From NCBI RefSeq assembly GCF_018831085.1, contig NZ_JAGPNM010000002.1, forward strand, positions 186,001 through 250,000: DNA of 64,000 nt. The letters run 5' to 3'. The notes under the pieces were generated by a model. That model searched no databases. It was not told the origin of the DNA and was given only the letters and a program-made list of their open reading frames with translations. The position numbers were made by a program, and so were the translations under genes. Source of the DNA: Rheinheimera oceanensis (GTDB lineage: Bacteria; Pseudomonadota; Gammaproteobacteria; Enterobacterales; Alteromonadaceae). Positions within the stretch are counted from its first letter, which is position 1. The number at the start of each line of letters is the position of its first letter. Below, one piece after another: positions 27,138 to 36,383 of this stretch.

Positions 27138-27499
27138 ATCAAACCGTACTTGTGCATAACAGCAGCAAGTTTATCGGCTGTGGCCGGTTTCTGTACAAAT
27201 GCCAGCGCGCCAAGCTCCATAACGCGTTTTTGCATTTCCGGCTGAATATCAGCAGAAACCACAATAACCAGACAGTCCATAGCCTCAGCTTTGATGGCCT
27301 CCAGCACTCCCACCCCGTCAAGCTCCGGCATCGTTAAATCAAGAAATACCAGCCCAACTTCACGTGTTCTCAGGATAGTAAGGGCTTCTACTCCGTTACC
27401 GGCGGTAAGAATGTCGGCATCAAAAACTGATGGCAGAGATTTTTTCAGTTGATTCCGGGCAAGCAGGGAATCGTCACAGATAAGTGCGGTTAAAGCCAT
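27134..27499 (-). CDS. Single-domain response regulator (CheY-like)
   Basis: A 121-residue stand-alone receiver. Acidic pocket D9/D10 (ICDDS), phosphoacceptor D54 (VFLDLTMPEL), S82 (VVSADI) and K104 (VQKPA) are all present, so it should accept phosphate. First gene of an operon with a CheC-like phosphatase and a GGDEF enzyme (ATGA-type overlap). It is divergent from the sensor kinase at 27711, a candidate phosphodonor. There is no flagellar or chemotaxis gene nearby, so it is not assumed to act on the motor. Confidence 0.88.
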   Translation of the reverse strand: MALTALICDDSLLARNQLKKSLPSVFDADILTAGNGVEALTILRTREVGLVFLDLTMPELDGVGVLEAIKAEAMDCLVIVVSADIQPEMQKRVMELGALAFVQKPATADKLAAVMHKYGLI

Positions 27500-27672
27500 T
27501 TACAGCAGCCTGTATTATTATAATGAATTGGCGTAAACAGGTTAAAAAATATATACAGGGTGCCGCTATAAAGCAATATCTGAGCTATAAATAGCTGACA
27601 TAAGCTGCAACAACTAACCGTATCCCACTGTAATGCTATTTTCAAAGTTCAGGTTATTGGTTATGGTAGCGG

Positions 27673-27678
27673 TATAAT
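27673..27678 (+). promoter_or_regulatory. -10 box of the sensor kinase gene at 27711
   Basis: A consensus TATAAT in the sequence GCGGTATAATAC lies 32 bases before the ATG. No good -35 box is at the right spacing, so an activator may be needed. Confidence 0.45.
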
Positions 27679-27710
27679 ACTAATAATGTTTCGTTACTCA
27701 AGGTTAATTC

Positions 27711-29459
27711 ATGCAACATAAAAGCTTATCCCGTAAGCTCCTGACTAAGGTGTTGTCAGTTTATTTTATCCTGACATTTGTAGTAACACTGGGACAAATT
27801 GTTGCGGAGTATTTTAATACTAAGAATCATATCAACGGCGAACTTGAAACCCTGCAACAAACCTTCTCTGGCAGCCTGACGCGTGCAATATGGGAGCTGA
27901 ATACCCAGCAGGCATTGATTATTGCCGATGGTTTACTGGCAATACCGGCAATAGAAGGCATTATCGTACGGGATGACAGCGGCGCAGTCATCACTCAACT
28001 GGGCCGTTATATTGATATAAAAGAGCGTTTTAGTACCCAGTTGGTCAGGGAAGGCGTACGCCTTACCGAGCAGCAATCCGGTATTTTTGGCTATACTTTC
28101 CCACTTATTTTTGAATTTTCCGGCCGGGCAACCCAGGTAGGCGATGTCACGCTGTTTTCCAGCCGCGCTGTGGTGATCGACAGAATAAAAGTGGGTATTT
28201 ATTTCCTGATCGGTAATGCGATGCTTAAAACCACTTTTCTTATTATATTGTTTTTACTGGCGTTTCGCAGACAACTTACTGTACCACTAACAGAGCTGAC
28301 ACAACAGATTGAAGATTTAGAACTGGACCAGCTTGATGGTGCCAAAGTCGAAATACAACATGGCGACACGTCAGAATTAAGTGTTATGGCAGATGCTTTT
28401 AACCGTTTGATTGGCCGGGTACAAGACTACAAACATCAGTTAGAAACCACACAAAAACAGCTGATGCTGTCAAATGAGAAGCTGGACCAGCAAAACCTGA
28501 TGTTAGAGCAGGAAGTTGCGCGTAAAACCTCAGGCCTGAGCCAGGCAATGATGGACTTGCAACAACAAAAACAAGAGCTGGAAGTAAAGCAACAAAGCCT
28601 GCGTGAAGAAATAGAGCGCCGCCGCCATACTGAAGATGCACTGCGCAGTAAGCAAACCGAGCTGGAAAAAATTGTCGATAATTTAAAACAGGCGCAAGAC
28701 AGGCTGGTACAGTCAGAAAAAATGGCTGCGCTTGGCGGCCTGGTCGCTGGTATTACCCATGAAGTGAATACTCCTGTTGGCATAGGCGTTACTGCAACCA
28801 GTTTCCTGGCTGAGAAAATTCATGCGCTGGAACTGGCATATCATGACAAAACCTTGTCGCCCAAAGCACTGGAGCATTTTATCGAAGAGGCCAAGCAAGG
28901 CTCTGAACTGCTGCAATCAAACCTGATCCGTGCCTCAGAACTGATTGCCAGCTTTAAGCAAATTGCCGTAGATCAAACCAGCGAAGCCATACGAACGATA
29001 AATCTGGCTGAATACCTGCACGAAGTTATCCGGTCCTTGCAGCCTAACTTTAAAAAGACCCACCACCACATCGAAGTAAACTGCCCGGACAACATTATGC
29101 TGAATTGCCCGGCTGGCGCAATTTCGCAAATTTTTACCAACTTACTGATGAACTCCCTGATCCATGGTTTTGAAGATATGGACAATGGTCTGATCCGCAT
29201 TACCGTGCTGGACGAAGATGACAATGTGGACATTAAGTACAGTGACAATGGTAAAGGCTTGCCCCCGGAGCAACTGGAAAAACTGTTTCATCCTTTCTTT
29301 ACCACCAAACGTGATCAAGGCGGCAGTGGCTTAGGTACCCATATCACTTACAACCTGGTACGCCAGACATTGGGCGGCAGTATTCAGGTAGACAGTGAAC
29401 CGGGCAAAGGTTTGCACTACCATATCTGCTTTCCAAAAAACCTGAAAATCTCAGGCTGA
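27711..29459 (+). CDS. Membrane sensor histidine kinase with long coiled coil
   Basis: A 582-residue kinase. TM1 is at about 14-32 and TM2 at about 162-185, enclosing a periplasmic domain (about 33-160) that begins with an IWELN motif like the LWEVD of the kinase at 1659. A HAMP segment (about 186-240) is followed by a long coiled coil (240-335). The H-box is GGLVAGITHEVNTPVG with His350, the NtrB-like type. The catalytic domain has NLLMNSLIHGF, DNGKGLP and GGSGLGTHI. It is divergent from the CheY-CheC-GGDEF operon, so it may feed that receiver, but this is inference from position. Confidence 0.87.
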   Translation: MQHKSLSRKLLTKVLSVYFILTFVVTLGQIVAEYFNTKNHINGELETLQQTFSGSLTRAIWELNTQQALIIADGLLAIPAIEGIIVRDDSGAVITQLGRYIDIKERFSTQLVREGVRLTEQQSGIFGYTFPLIFEFSGRATQVGDVTLFSSRAVVIDRIKVGIYFLIGNAMLKTTFLIILFLLAFRRQLTVPLTELTQQIEDLELDQLDGAKVEIQHGDTSELSVMADAFNRLIGRVQDYKHQLETTQKQLMLSNEKLDQQNLMLEQEVARKTSGLSQAMMDLQQQKQELEVKQQSLREEIERRRHTEDALRSKQTELEKIVDNLKQAQDRLVQSEKMAALGGLVAGITHEVNTPVGIGVTATSFLAEKIHALELAYHDKTLSPKALEHFIEEAKQGSELLQSNLIRASELIASFKQIAVDQTSEAIRTINLAEYLHEVIRSLQPNFKKTHHHIEVNCPDNIMLNCPAGAISQIFTNLLMNSLIHGFEDMDNGLIRITVLDEDDNVDIKYSDNGKGLPPEQLEKLFHPFFTTKRDQGGSGLGTHITYNLVRQTLGGSIQVDSEPGKGLHYHICFPKNLKISG

Positions 29460-29503
29460 TCCACGTTATACTGCCGCTCCGGATTTATTGTTCAGAGTGA
29501 ATT

Positions 29504-30403
29504 ATGTGGTTTAAGAATGTTCGTGTTTATAAGCTCAGTGCACCACTGAGTACTGATGTTGCTGAGTGGGAGCAAGCCCTTACTGAATTCAAATTTACCC
29601 CGCTCACCGCGCAGGAAGCGGTCAGAACGGGGTTTAGTTTTCCGCTGCACCATAGCATTAAACAATACTGTCATCAGTGCGAGCACTTAGTATTTTTTGC
29701 AGTAAAACGGCAGGAAAAAATACTGCCGGCAGCGGTAATAAACGAAGAAATGCAGCCTAAACTGGAGGCGCTGGAACAGGAAAAAGGCCGGCCACTCAGC
29801 CGCAAAGAAAAACAAAGCCTGAAAGAAGAGTTGCAGCTGAGCTTGTTACCAAGAGCCTTTAGCCGCTCTTCTTTAACACAGGGCTACTATGACCCACAAA
29901 ACCAGTGGCTGGTGATCAACACCAGCAGTGCCGGCAAAGCAGAAGATGTATTGGCATTGTTACGTAAAGCACTGGGTTCGCTGCCTGCGTTACCATGGCT
30001 TGATAACCATAAGCTAAATGCCAGTTTACAACTGTGGTTGCAAAATCAGGCATTACCGCAAGGTTTTGTGCAAGGTAGCGATGCTGAACTTAAAGCACCC
30101 GATGAAGAAGGTGCCAAAGTTAAATTCAGTAATCATCTGTTGACTGCTGATGAAGTGCAAAGCCACTTACAGGATAAACTGGTAACCAGCATCAGCCTGG
30201 AACAAAGCGAAGGCTTGTCACTGCAAATCACCGATGACGGTGCAATAAAACGGATCAAATTCCACGATTTGCTAACCAGCCAGAACGATGAACTGGGCTG
30301 GGAAGATCTGCCAGCAAGGCTGGATGCCGATCTGATGTTAATGGCTGCAGCGCTGAATAAAGCATTACTGAACATCAGCCAGCAACTCAGCACGGCTGAA
30401 TAG
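29504..30403 (+). CDS. rdgC: Recombination-associated protein RdgC
   Basis: A 299-residue nucleoid-associated DNA-binding ring protein that modulates RecA loading. The family N-terminus MWFKNVRVYKL and the conserved regions EKILPAAVINEEMQPK and RALGSLP-like (RKALGSLPALPW) are visible, and the length matches E. coli RdgC (303). It lies 44 bases after the kinase gene and converges on the HDOD gene with 9 bases between the stops. Confidence 0.95.
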   Translation: MWFKNVRVYKLSAPLSTDVAEWEQALTEFKFTPLTAQEAVRTGFSFPLHHSIKQYCHQCEHLVFFAVKRQEKILPAAVINEEMQPKLEALEQEKGRPLSRKEKQSLKEELQLSLLPRAFSRSSLTQGYYDPQNQWLVINTSSAGKAEDVLALLRKALGSLPALPWLDNHKLNASLQLWLQNQALPQGFVQGSDAELKAPDEEGAKVKFSNHLLTADEVQSHLQDKLVTSISLEQSEGLSLQITDDGAIKRIKFHDLLTSQNDELGWEDLPARLDADLMLMAAALNKALLNISQQLSTAE

Positions 30404-30412
30404 CGGTTCAGC

Positions 30413-31255
30413 CTAACTGAAAACAGCACGCACATCCTGATATACTGCTTGTATATCAGGATGTTGCATAAAATCTTGCTGGGGTACCATCTGCATCGTC
30501 ATATAATACCGCAGTAAACGCTGCTGCAGCTCTTTATCTGCATAGCCATCTCTGGCAATTACCGCCAAACGGATAAAATCAGTGTACCCAGGCCCTGGTT
30601 TGTCTGGCTGCAGTTTTTGCCAGCTTGATGCCATCTGCTGAAATGGTTCAGCGAAAGCCCAGGCATACATGATCCGAAGACTGACATCAGCAGACAAACT
30701 GGTTGCCAGATGCAGTAAGAAACGCGGATCACCAAGTAGTGCTTCCTGCCGCTCTGCTTCGGCAACGATAGGCAAAGCGCCAATATTGTGCACCAACGCC
30801 ATTAATGTCAGTACGTCTTTATTTAAACCGGTACGCGCCTCACGGCTATTGTAGTAAGACAAACACGCCACTGCGACACTGGCTACCTGTACACTGCTTT
30901 GCCACAATGCATCCAGTTGTTGCTGCACTTGTTTATGTTTAGATACAAATACCTGCTCCAGTGCCATAGCAATGGCAATATTACGGATCTGGCTAAGCCC
31001 AATGCGCGTGACAGCCTGATTCAGCGTAGAAACCTTGATCGAACGGCCCATAAAAGCACTATTAGCCACTTTTATCATCCGGGCTGCCAGTGCCGGGTCT
31101 TGCGCTATAACATCTGCCATCTCCTGCAGGCTGACATTTGGCTCAGTGGCCCTGCGCCGTACTGTCAATGCAACATCCGGTAATGTCGGCAATATCAGCT
31201 GATCTTGTTGTATTTTACGTTCAAGGATCTGAAGCAACTGCTGCTGTGCTGGCAT
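30413..31255 (-). CDS. HDOD domain signalling protein
   Basis: A 280-residue protein covered almost entirely by an HDOD domain (LPTLPDVALTVRRRATEPNVSLQEMADVIAQDPALAARMIKVANSA), a degenerate relative of the HD phosphohydrolases. The catalytic HD pair is not seen, as is usual for HDOD. Members act in bacterial signalling and motility regulation through protein contacts, and the exact role here is unknown. It shares the strand and neighbourhood with a large hybrid kinase, 153 bases upstream. A 13-bp perfect palindrome lies inside its last codons. Confidence 0.87.
   Translation of the reverse strand: MPAQQQLLQILERKIQQDQLILPTLPDVALTVRRRATEPNVSLQEMADVIAQDPALAARMIKVANSAFMGRSIKVSTLNQAVTRIGLSQIRNIAIAMALEQVFVSKHKQVQQQLDALWQSSVQVASVAVACLSYYNSREARTGLNKDVLTLMALVHNIGALPIVAEAERQEALLGDPRFLLHLATSLSADVSLRIMYAWAFAEPFQQMASSWQKLQPDKPGPGYTDFIRLAVIARDGYADKELQQRLLRYYMTMQMVPQQDFMQHPDIQAVYQDVRAVFS
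30433..30463. repeat. 13-bp perfect inverted repeat inside the HDOD gene
   Basis: CATCCTGATATAC (30433-30445) and GTATATCAGGATG (30451-30463) are perfectly complementary around TGCTT. It codes for the segment HPDIQAVYQDV of the HDOD protein and begins 30 bases beyond the rdgC stop, so it could end rdgC transcription, though no T-run follows. Confidence 0.7.
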
Positions 31256-31408
31256 AAAAAGGCTCCGGATTAGTAGGCAAAGACAGAATTAACTGCCTGA
31301 TCAATATGTTGTACTATCAGCTCAGTATAGGTGCCATGGTTCACTTTGCACTCTATAAACGCTGGCAGGTGGTTATTGTGCGCCAATTGTGGGGCATATG
31401 TAAAATTA

Positions 31409-34069
31409 TCAGACATCAGAAACGGTGTTATTCTCATTATCTGCCTGAATATTCACTAGTATCTGTGTCAGCAGTTGCCGGCATTCGTCCTGCTGTTGCC
31501 TGTTGGCCGCCACTTCAAGTTCGCCAGCCAGCCGGGTAAGCTGCGGATATCCCATACTACCCGCACTGCCTTTAAGGCTGTGAGCTGCAAATGCCAGCTC
31601 ACGCCACTGTGTGGTGTTAAAGTACTGTTCCAGCTCTTGATACAATTGCGGTAACTGGTTAGCAAACTGGCACTTTAACGCTTGCATTTGCGGATCCTGT
31701 GCCAATTGCTGTTCCAGGCTGTTTAAAGCTGATATCGTCTGGTTAGTATACTTTGCCAACAGTGCCATAAGCTCTTTATGGTTAACCGGTTTTGCCAGCA
31801 AGCTTTGGCAACCCGCCCGCTTGTAGCGCTCAAGATCTTCGGTCATCACATTTGCTGTTACAGCAATTACCGGCGTATCAATACCGGCATGACGGATTAA
31901 CTGCGTTGCTTCTTCGCCGCCCATTAACGGCATTTGCATATCCATAAAAATCAGATCAAAATCTTCCGCCAAAGCTCGCTCTACTGCCTTATGGCCGTTA
32001 TCTACCAGTACGCAGCTGGTATTGGCTTTTTCCAGCATTAGCTGCAGTAGTAGCTGATTGTCCGGGTTATCTTCGGCCACTAATATATGCAGTTGCTGCA
32101 CCGCAACGGTTTGGGCATTTTGCGAAGCTACCTGAGTCTCTCTTGAAAAAGACTGCACCAGCTCAGTTAACTGGCCTGAACAGTCAAATTGCAGCTCAAA
32201 ACAGCTACCAATACCTTTTACACTTTCAACCTGTATATCACCACGCATTTGCTGCATCAGTTTTTTTGAAATACACAAGCCAAGCCCGGTACCGCCGAAA
32301 TGACGGGTTACCGTGGCATCTGCCTGCACAAAAGGCTGGAAAATGCGGCCCTGCTCTTCTGCAGACATTCCGATCCCGGTATCTTTTACTTTAATTGACA
32401 GCTGTTGCTGAATGGCGTCGAAAGACACACTGATAACTATTTTGCCTTTTTGGGTAAACTTGACAGCGTTACTGGTTAAGTTTAACAACACCTGCCGAAA
32501 GCGTAATACGTCGTTATACAGCATCAGCGGTAACGGAAATTGCAAGTCTAGCTGACAGGTCAGCCCTTTCGCTTCGCCCTGACTACGGGTTAACTGAAAA
32601 ACATCATCAATCAATGCTAAGCAGTTAAAATGCTCGTGCAACAGCTCCAGTTTTTCTGCTTCTATCTTAGATAAGTCCAGAATATCATTAATTAATCCAA
32701 GCAAGTGATCACCGCTTTTCAGTACCCGCTGCAAATAATTTTGCCGCCTGTCGTTATCAGGTTCGGTCTGCGCTTGCTCTGAGAAGCCAATAATGGCAGT
32801 AAGCGGAGTACGGATCTCATGGCTCATATTAGCCAGAAACACGCTTTTCAGCCGGTTAGCCTGTTCGGCTGTTTCACGGGCCAGGATCAATTCCTGGTTC
32901 GCTGCGGCTAAGTCATCATTGGCGCGGGCTAAATCCTGCGTACGGCGCAGTACTTTGTCTTCCAACTGCTGTTTATAAGCACGTTCCCGTTCGCGATACA
33001 CCCGTAGCTGACGGACCATAACATTAAAAGCAGCGAACATGTCGCCCAGTTCATCCTGCTTGGTCACTTCCAGTAAAGTAGACAGATCTCCCCGCCCTAC
33101 TGCTGTTTTCGCCGCTGTCAGTTGTTTAATCGGTTCAAATACATTGCGGATCAATAGCCAGTACACCAGCAAGGGCAACATAAGGCAAACCAGCAATGTC
33201 ATCAGCACCAGTACCAGCGACAGCATTTTCTGCTGGCGGTACAGTTCGCTCTCATCCAGGCCATATAACAGCTGAAAAGAGCCCGGCAGGCTTTTGCCCA
33301 GCAATAGCCGTGTTTGCCCAAGCAAGATCACCGGCTTGAACTTATCAGCATCAATACTTTGCTGGATAGCGCGAAAATTAGTCGGCGCAAAAGCACTGCC
33401 AATTAATGCCGGTGTGTTGGCATACGTCACTGTGGCGCTTTTACTGATCAATAAGGTAACGCTGTTAGGCGTATGTTGATACTTAACAATATCAGACAGC
33501 AGTTGCGGTTTGACAGCAACCACCAGATATCCCCACAACCGGCGGGACTCACTAACTGAGCCGGCATACAGCTTATGCGCAAAAAACAGCTGCAGGTTTT
33601 TGCTGTCGTTGTCACGGGCTAAAAAATAGCCTGATTCATCTACCATAGCCTGCAGTGACGAGAAGTATTCATTACGAAACCGGTTGGGGATACCGGACAC
33701 TTCGGCTTTGGCTGGTAACTGGGTTTCGTACTCACCGTTCAGGTTCACCAGCTTAAGGGCCACAATATGCTGATCAGCCATTACATATTGATTAAACTGC
33801 TGCTCTAACGGTGTCAGTGTAGTATTGCTACGTTGCACGATATGCTGCTGTAGCAGGGGGCTTTGTGCCAGCATGGCAAGCCGGGTTTGTTGCTGCAACA
33901 AAAACTGCGTTAGCTCGGTTTGTTGTCTGAACAACGCCTGCTCTGCTTTAAAATAAGCTTCCTGTTGTAAATGTTGCTTGCTGAACTGGTACGCCAGATA
34001 GCCAAAAGCCATTACCGGTAATACCAGCAATGGCAACATATAAGCAACGAGCGTTTCGCGTAACCTCAT
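31409..34069 (-). CDS. Hybrid sensor histidine kinase (Cache-like-HAMP-HisKA-HATPase-REC-HPt)
   Basis: An 886-residue inner-membrane phosphorelay protein. TM1 at about 9-29, a large periplasmic sensor region (30-280) that resembles a double-Cache domain, TM2 at about 282-305, HAMP (306-358), HisKA with His417 (NMSHEIRTPL), catalytic domain with N530/N534 (LLNLTSNAVKF), DTGIG and GGTGLGL, receiver (660-775) with D710 and K760, and a C-terminal HPt domain with His830 (AAHSLKGSAG). All relay residues are present, so it can pass phosphate to a distant receiver. No dedicated partner is adjacent. Confidence 0.92.
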   Translation of the reverse strand: MRLRETLVAYMLPLLVLPVMAFGYLAYQFSKQHLQQEAYFKAEQALFRQQTELTQFLLQQQTRLAMLAQSPLLQQHIVQRSNTTLTPLEQQFNQYVMADQHIVALKLVNLNGEYETQLPAKAEVSGIPNRFRNEYFSSLQAMVDESGYFLARDNDSKNLQLFFAHKLYAGSVSESRRLWGYLVVAVKPQLLSDIVKYQHTPNSVTLLISKSATVTYANTPALIGSAFAPTNFRAIQQSIDADKFKPVILLGQTRLLLGKSLPGSFQLLYGLDESELYRQQKMLSLVLVLMTLLVCLMLPLLVYWLLIRNVFEPIKQLTAAKTAVGRGDLSTLLEVTKQDELGDMFAAFNVMVRQLRVYRERERAYKQQLEDKVLRRTQDLARANDDLAAANQELILARETAEQANRLKSVFLANMSHEIRTPLTAIIGFSEQAQTEPDNDRRQNYLQRVLKSGDHLLGLINDILDLSKIEAEKLELLHEHFNCLALIDDVFQLTRSQGEAKGLTCQLDLQFPLPLMLYNDVLRFRQVLLNLTSNAVKFTQKGKIVISVSFDAIQQQLSIKVKDTGIGMSAEEQGRIFQPFVQADATVTRHFGGTGLGLCISKKLMQQMRGDIQVESVKGIGSCFELQFDCSGQLTELVQSFSRETQVASQNAQTVAVQQLHILVAEDNPDNQLLLQLMLEKANTSCVLVDNGHKAVERALAEDFDLIFMDMQMPLMGGEEATQLIRHAGIDTPVIAVTANVMTEDLERYKRAGCQSLLAKPVNHKELMALLAKYTNQTISALNSLEQQLAQDPQMQALKCQFANQLPQLYQELEQYFNTTQWRELAFAAHSLKGSAGSMGYPQLTRLAGELEVAANRQQQDECRQLLTQILVNIQADNENNTVSDV

Positions 34070-34157
34070 CCCTGTCCTGGCTCACAGGCAAAGCCTTACC
34101 GGCTTTGCATATTTTTCATCGCTACAGCATAACCAGCATATGACAACGCCACAAGCG

Positions 34158-35018
34158 CTAGTTTACATCGGCATGATACAAGGTTTTGATCCAGCGCTCT
34201 TCGGTAATAAAGTTCCAGTGCCAGCCTTGCCATTGCTCGCCCAGCCCCTTGTCTACCGCCTGCTGCTCGGTCATACCGGCTGCTTTATACCCTTGCACCA
34301 CTGCCAGCGTGGCTTCCATCATATCCAGAGAACGTTGCACACCGGCTTTGTCTGTTAACCGGCCATGGCCGGGGATAACTTTAGTCTGCTCGTTTAGCAT
34401 GCCGATAAGCGTGCGGGTATTGTCAATATAACCTTTAACCGAACCGCCGTTGCTGACATCAATAAACGGAAACCGGCCTTCAAACAACAAATCACCGAAA
34501 TGTACCGCATTGGCTTGTTCAAACCAGACCACAATATCACCGTCAGTATGGCTTGGCGGCATGTAGTCCAGCCTGACTGTCTGGCCGTTTAACTGTAAGC
34601 TAAGCTGGTCACTAAAGGTGATTTTCGGCAAACCATTGCGCGGAAATTTTGCATCCTGTGTTAAACGGCTTAATACGTTGCTATGGGCAATAATATCAAT
34701 ATTGGCTGCAAGTACACTGTTACCGCCGACATGATCACCATGCAGATGAGTATTAATGAGGGTTGTCAGGGGTTTATTTGCGCTTAACTGCAATAACTTA
34801 GTTTGAATTTTACCCGCTAATTCAGCATATTGCGTATCGACCAGCAACACCTTATCACCGGCAATTAAGGTAGCCATATTGCCACCGGCACCAGACAACA
34901 TGTACAGGTTGTCTGCCAGTTTCGTTTCTTCTATCTGTATATCTTTAAAACGGTCAGCCTGTAACGGTAAAGCCGCTAGCAGCAATAGCAGTGTAGTAGT
35001 AACTAAGCTAAGTTTCAT
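34158..35018 (-). CDS. Secreted metallo-beta-lactamase-fold hydrolase
   Basis: A 286-residue protein with a clear signal peptide (MKLSLVTTTLLLLLAALPLQA). The zinc-binding set is complete: HLHGDH (91-96), SHTDGD with the third ligand His, HFGD with the bridging Asp, and PGHG. The HxHxDH pattern and SHTDGDIVVWF motif are those of glyoxalase-II/SoxH-type periplasmic hydrolases, so I do not call it an antibiotic-resistance beta-lactamase. It starts 6 bases after the purine permease stop and is clearly co-transcribed with it. The substrate is unknown. Confidence 0.85.
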   Translation of the reverse strand: MKLSLVTTTLLLLLAALPLQADRFKDIQIEETKLADNLYMLSGAGGNMATLIAGDKVLLVDTQYAELAGKIQTKLLQLSANKPLTTLINTHLHGDHVGGNSVLAANIDIIAHSNVLSRLTQDAKFPRNGLPKITFSDQLSLQLNGQTVRLDYMPPSHTDGDIVVWFEQANAVHFGDLLFEGRFPFIDVSNGGSVKGYIDNTRTLIGMLNEQTKVIPGHGRLTDKAGVQRSLDMMEATLAVVQGYKAAGMTEQQAVDKGLGEQWQGWHWNFITEERWIKTLYHADVN

Positions 35019-35024
35019 TGCTTA

Positions 35025-36314
35025 TTATCCCCAGATAAATTTGGCCAGAAATATCAGTGCCAGTATCCAGACACTGAGTGTAGTTTGCTGTAACTTACCA
35101 GTAACTAAACATAACACAGCATAACTGATAAACCCCATACCGATACCATCTGAAATAGAGAACGTCAGCGGCATCATAATTAACACAACGCACACCGGCA
35201 CGGCTTGGATCATATCGTCCCACTCTACATGCTTCAGGCTGCCAAGCATTAAAGTAGCCACATACAGCAAGGCACCGGCTGTAGCGTAAGATGGCACCAT
35301 AGCGGCCAAGGGTGAAAACCACAATGTGGCCAGAAATAGCAAACCAGTCACTACTGCCATAAGCCCGGTACGGCCACCTGCTGCTACCCCACTGGTACTC
35401 TCTACATAGCTGGTGGTGGTGGAGGTACCAAACAGTGCGCCGGCAATGGTAGCACTGCTGTCTGCAATCAGCGCTTTGTTCAGATCCGGTACTGTGCCGT
35501 TTTTTTGCATTAAACCCGCTTTATGGCTTACCGCGACCAGAGTGCCGGAGGTATCAAATAAATCCAGAAACAGCAGGCTTAAAATAACCGGTAACATACT
35601 CAACTTAAGGGCTGCGGCAAAGTCCAGTTGCATAAAAGTAGGGGCTATTGATGGCGGTAGCGCGACTATACCGGTAAACCGGGTATCACCAAGCCACCAT
35701 GCAGCAGCAGTTACCAGCAAAATACTGATTAACACCGCACTGTGCCACCCCCGGTGTGCCAGAGCAAAAATAATAAAAAAACCTGCCACGGCTAATAATA
35801 CTTGTGGGCTGTGTAAATCTCCCAGGGTTACCAGCGTAGCCGGGCTGGCCACAATAATATTGGCGGTTTTAAGCGCTATCAGCGCCAGAAACATACCAAT
35901 ACCGGCAGCTATGCCCATCTTCAGCGGCAACGGTATACTGTTGATAATCCACTCACGGATTTTGAAAATACTCAGCAGCAAAAACAAACAACCGGAGAAA
36001 AATACACACGCCAGTGCGGTTTGCCAGCTATGCCCCTGCTCAATCACTATCACATAAGTGAAAAAGGCATTCAGCCCCATACCCGGTGCCAACGCTACCG
36101 GCAAGTTGGCCAGCAGGCCCATTAACAGGCAACCTAAGGCAGCAGCCAAACAGGTAGCAACAAAGACTGCCGCCTGATCCATACCAGTTTGTGCCAGCAT
36201 GGACGGGTTAACAAACAACACATATGACATAGCCATAAAGGTCGTTAAACCCGCTACGGCCTCACGTTTAACCGATGTGCCGCGGGCACTAAGTGCAAAG
36301 AGTCTGTCCAGCAA
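35025..36314 (-). CDS. NCS2-family purine permease (AzgA/GhxP type)
   Basis: A 429-residue membrane transporter with about 12-14 hydrophobic segments. The N-terminus (RGTSVKREAVAGLTTFMAMSYVLFVNP) and the APGMGLNAFFTYV motif are hallmarks of the AzgA branch, which imports adenine, guanine or hypoxanthine with protons. GTSTTTSYVESTSGVAAGGRTG in TM10 is also typical. First gene of a pair with the secreted metallohydrolase. The nqrM terminator lies just upstream. Confidence 0.9.
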   Translation of the reverse strand: MLDRLFALSARGTSVKREAVAGLTTFMAMSYVLFVNPSMLAQTGMDQAAVFVATCLAAALGCLLMGLLANLPVALAPGMGLNAFFTYVIVIEQGHSWQTALACVFFSGCLFLLLSIFKIREWIINSIPLPLKMGIAAGIGMFLALIALKTANIIVASPATLVTLGDLHSPQVLLAVAGFFIIFALAHRGWHSAVLISILLVTAAAWWLGDTRFTGIVALPPSIAPTFMQLDFAAALKLSMLPVILSLLFLDLFDTSGTLVAVSHKAGLMQKNGTVPDLNKALIADSSATIAGALFGTSTTTSYVESTSGVAAGGRTGLMAVVTGLLFLATLWFSPLAAMVPSYATAGALLYVATLMLGSLKHVEWDDMIQAVPVCVVLIMMPLTFSISDGIGMGFISYAVLCLVTGKLQQTTLSVWILALIFLAKFIWG

Positions 36315-36335
36315 GGTGCTCTTCCTCTAATGTAA

Positions 36336-36358
36336 AAAGCTGGCAAGATGCCAGCTTT
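36336..36358 (-). terminator. Terminator of the nqr operon
   Basis: TGCCAGCTTT/AAAGCTGGCA form a perfect 10-bp stem with a 3-base loop, followed on the minus strand by a T-run. It lies 26 bases after the nqrM stop. Confidence 0.85.
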
Positions 36359-36383
36359 AGTAAAAACGGATAAAATAATTTGC

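Noticed and set aside
34158..35018. Carbapenemase-type metallo-beta-lactamase
   Set aside because: The zinc motifs fit, but the SHTDGD region and purine-permease partner point to a SoxH/glyoxalase-II-type hydrolase. Resistance is not supported by sequence alone.
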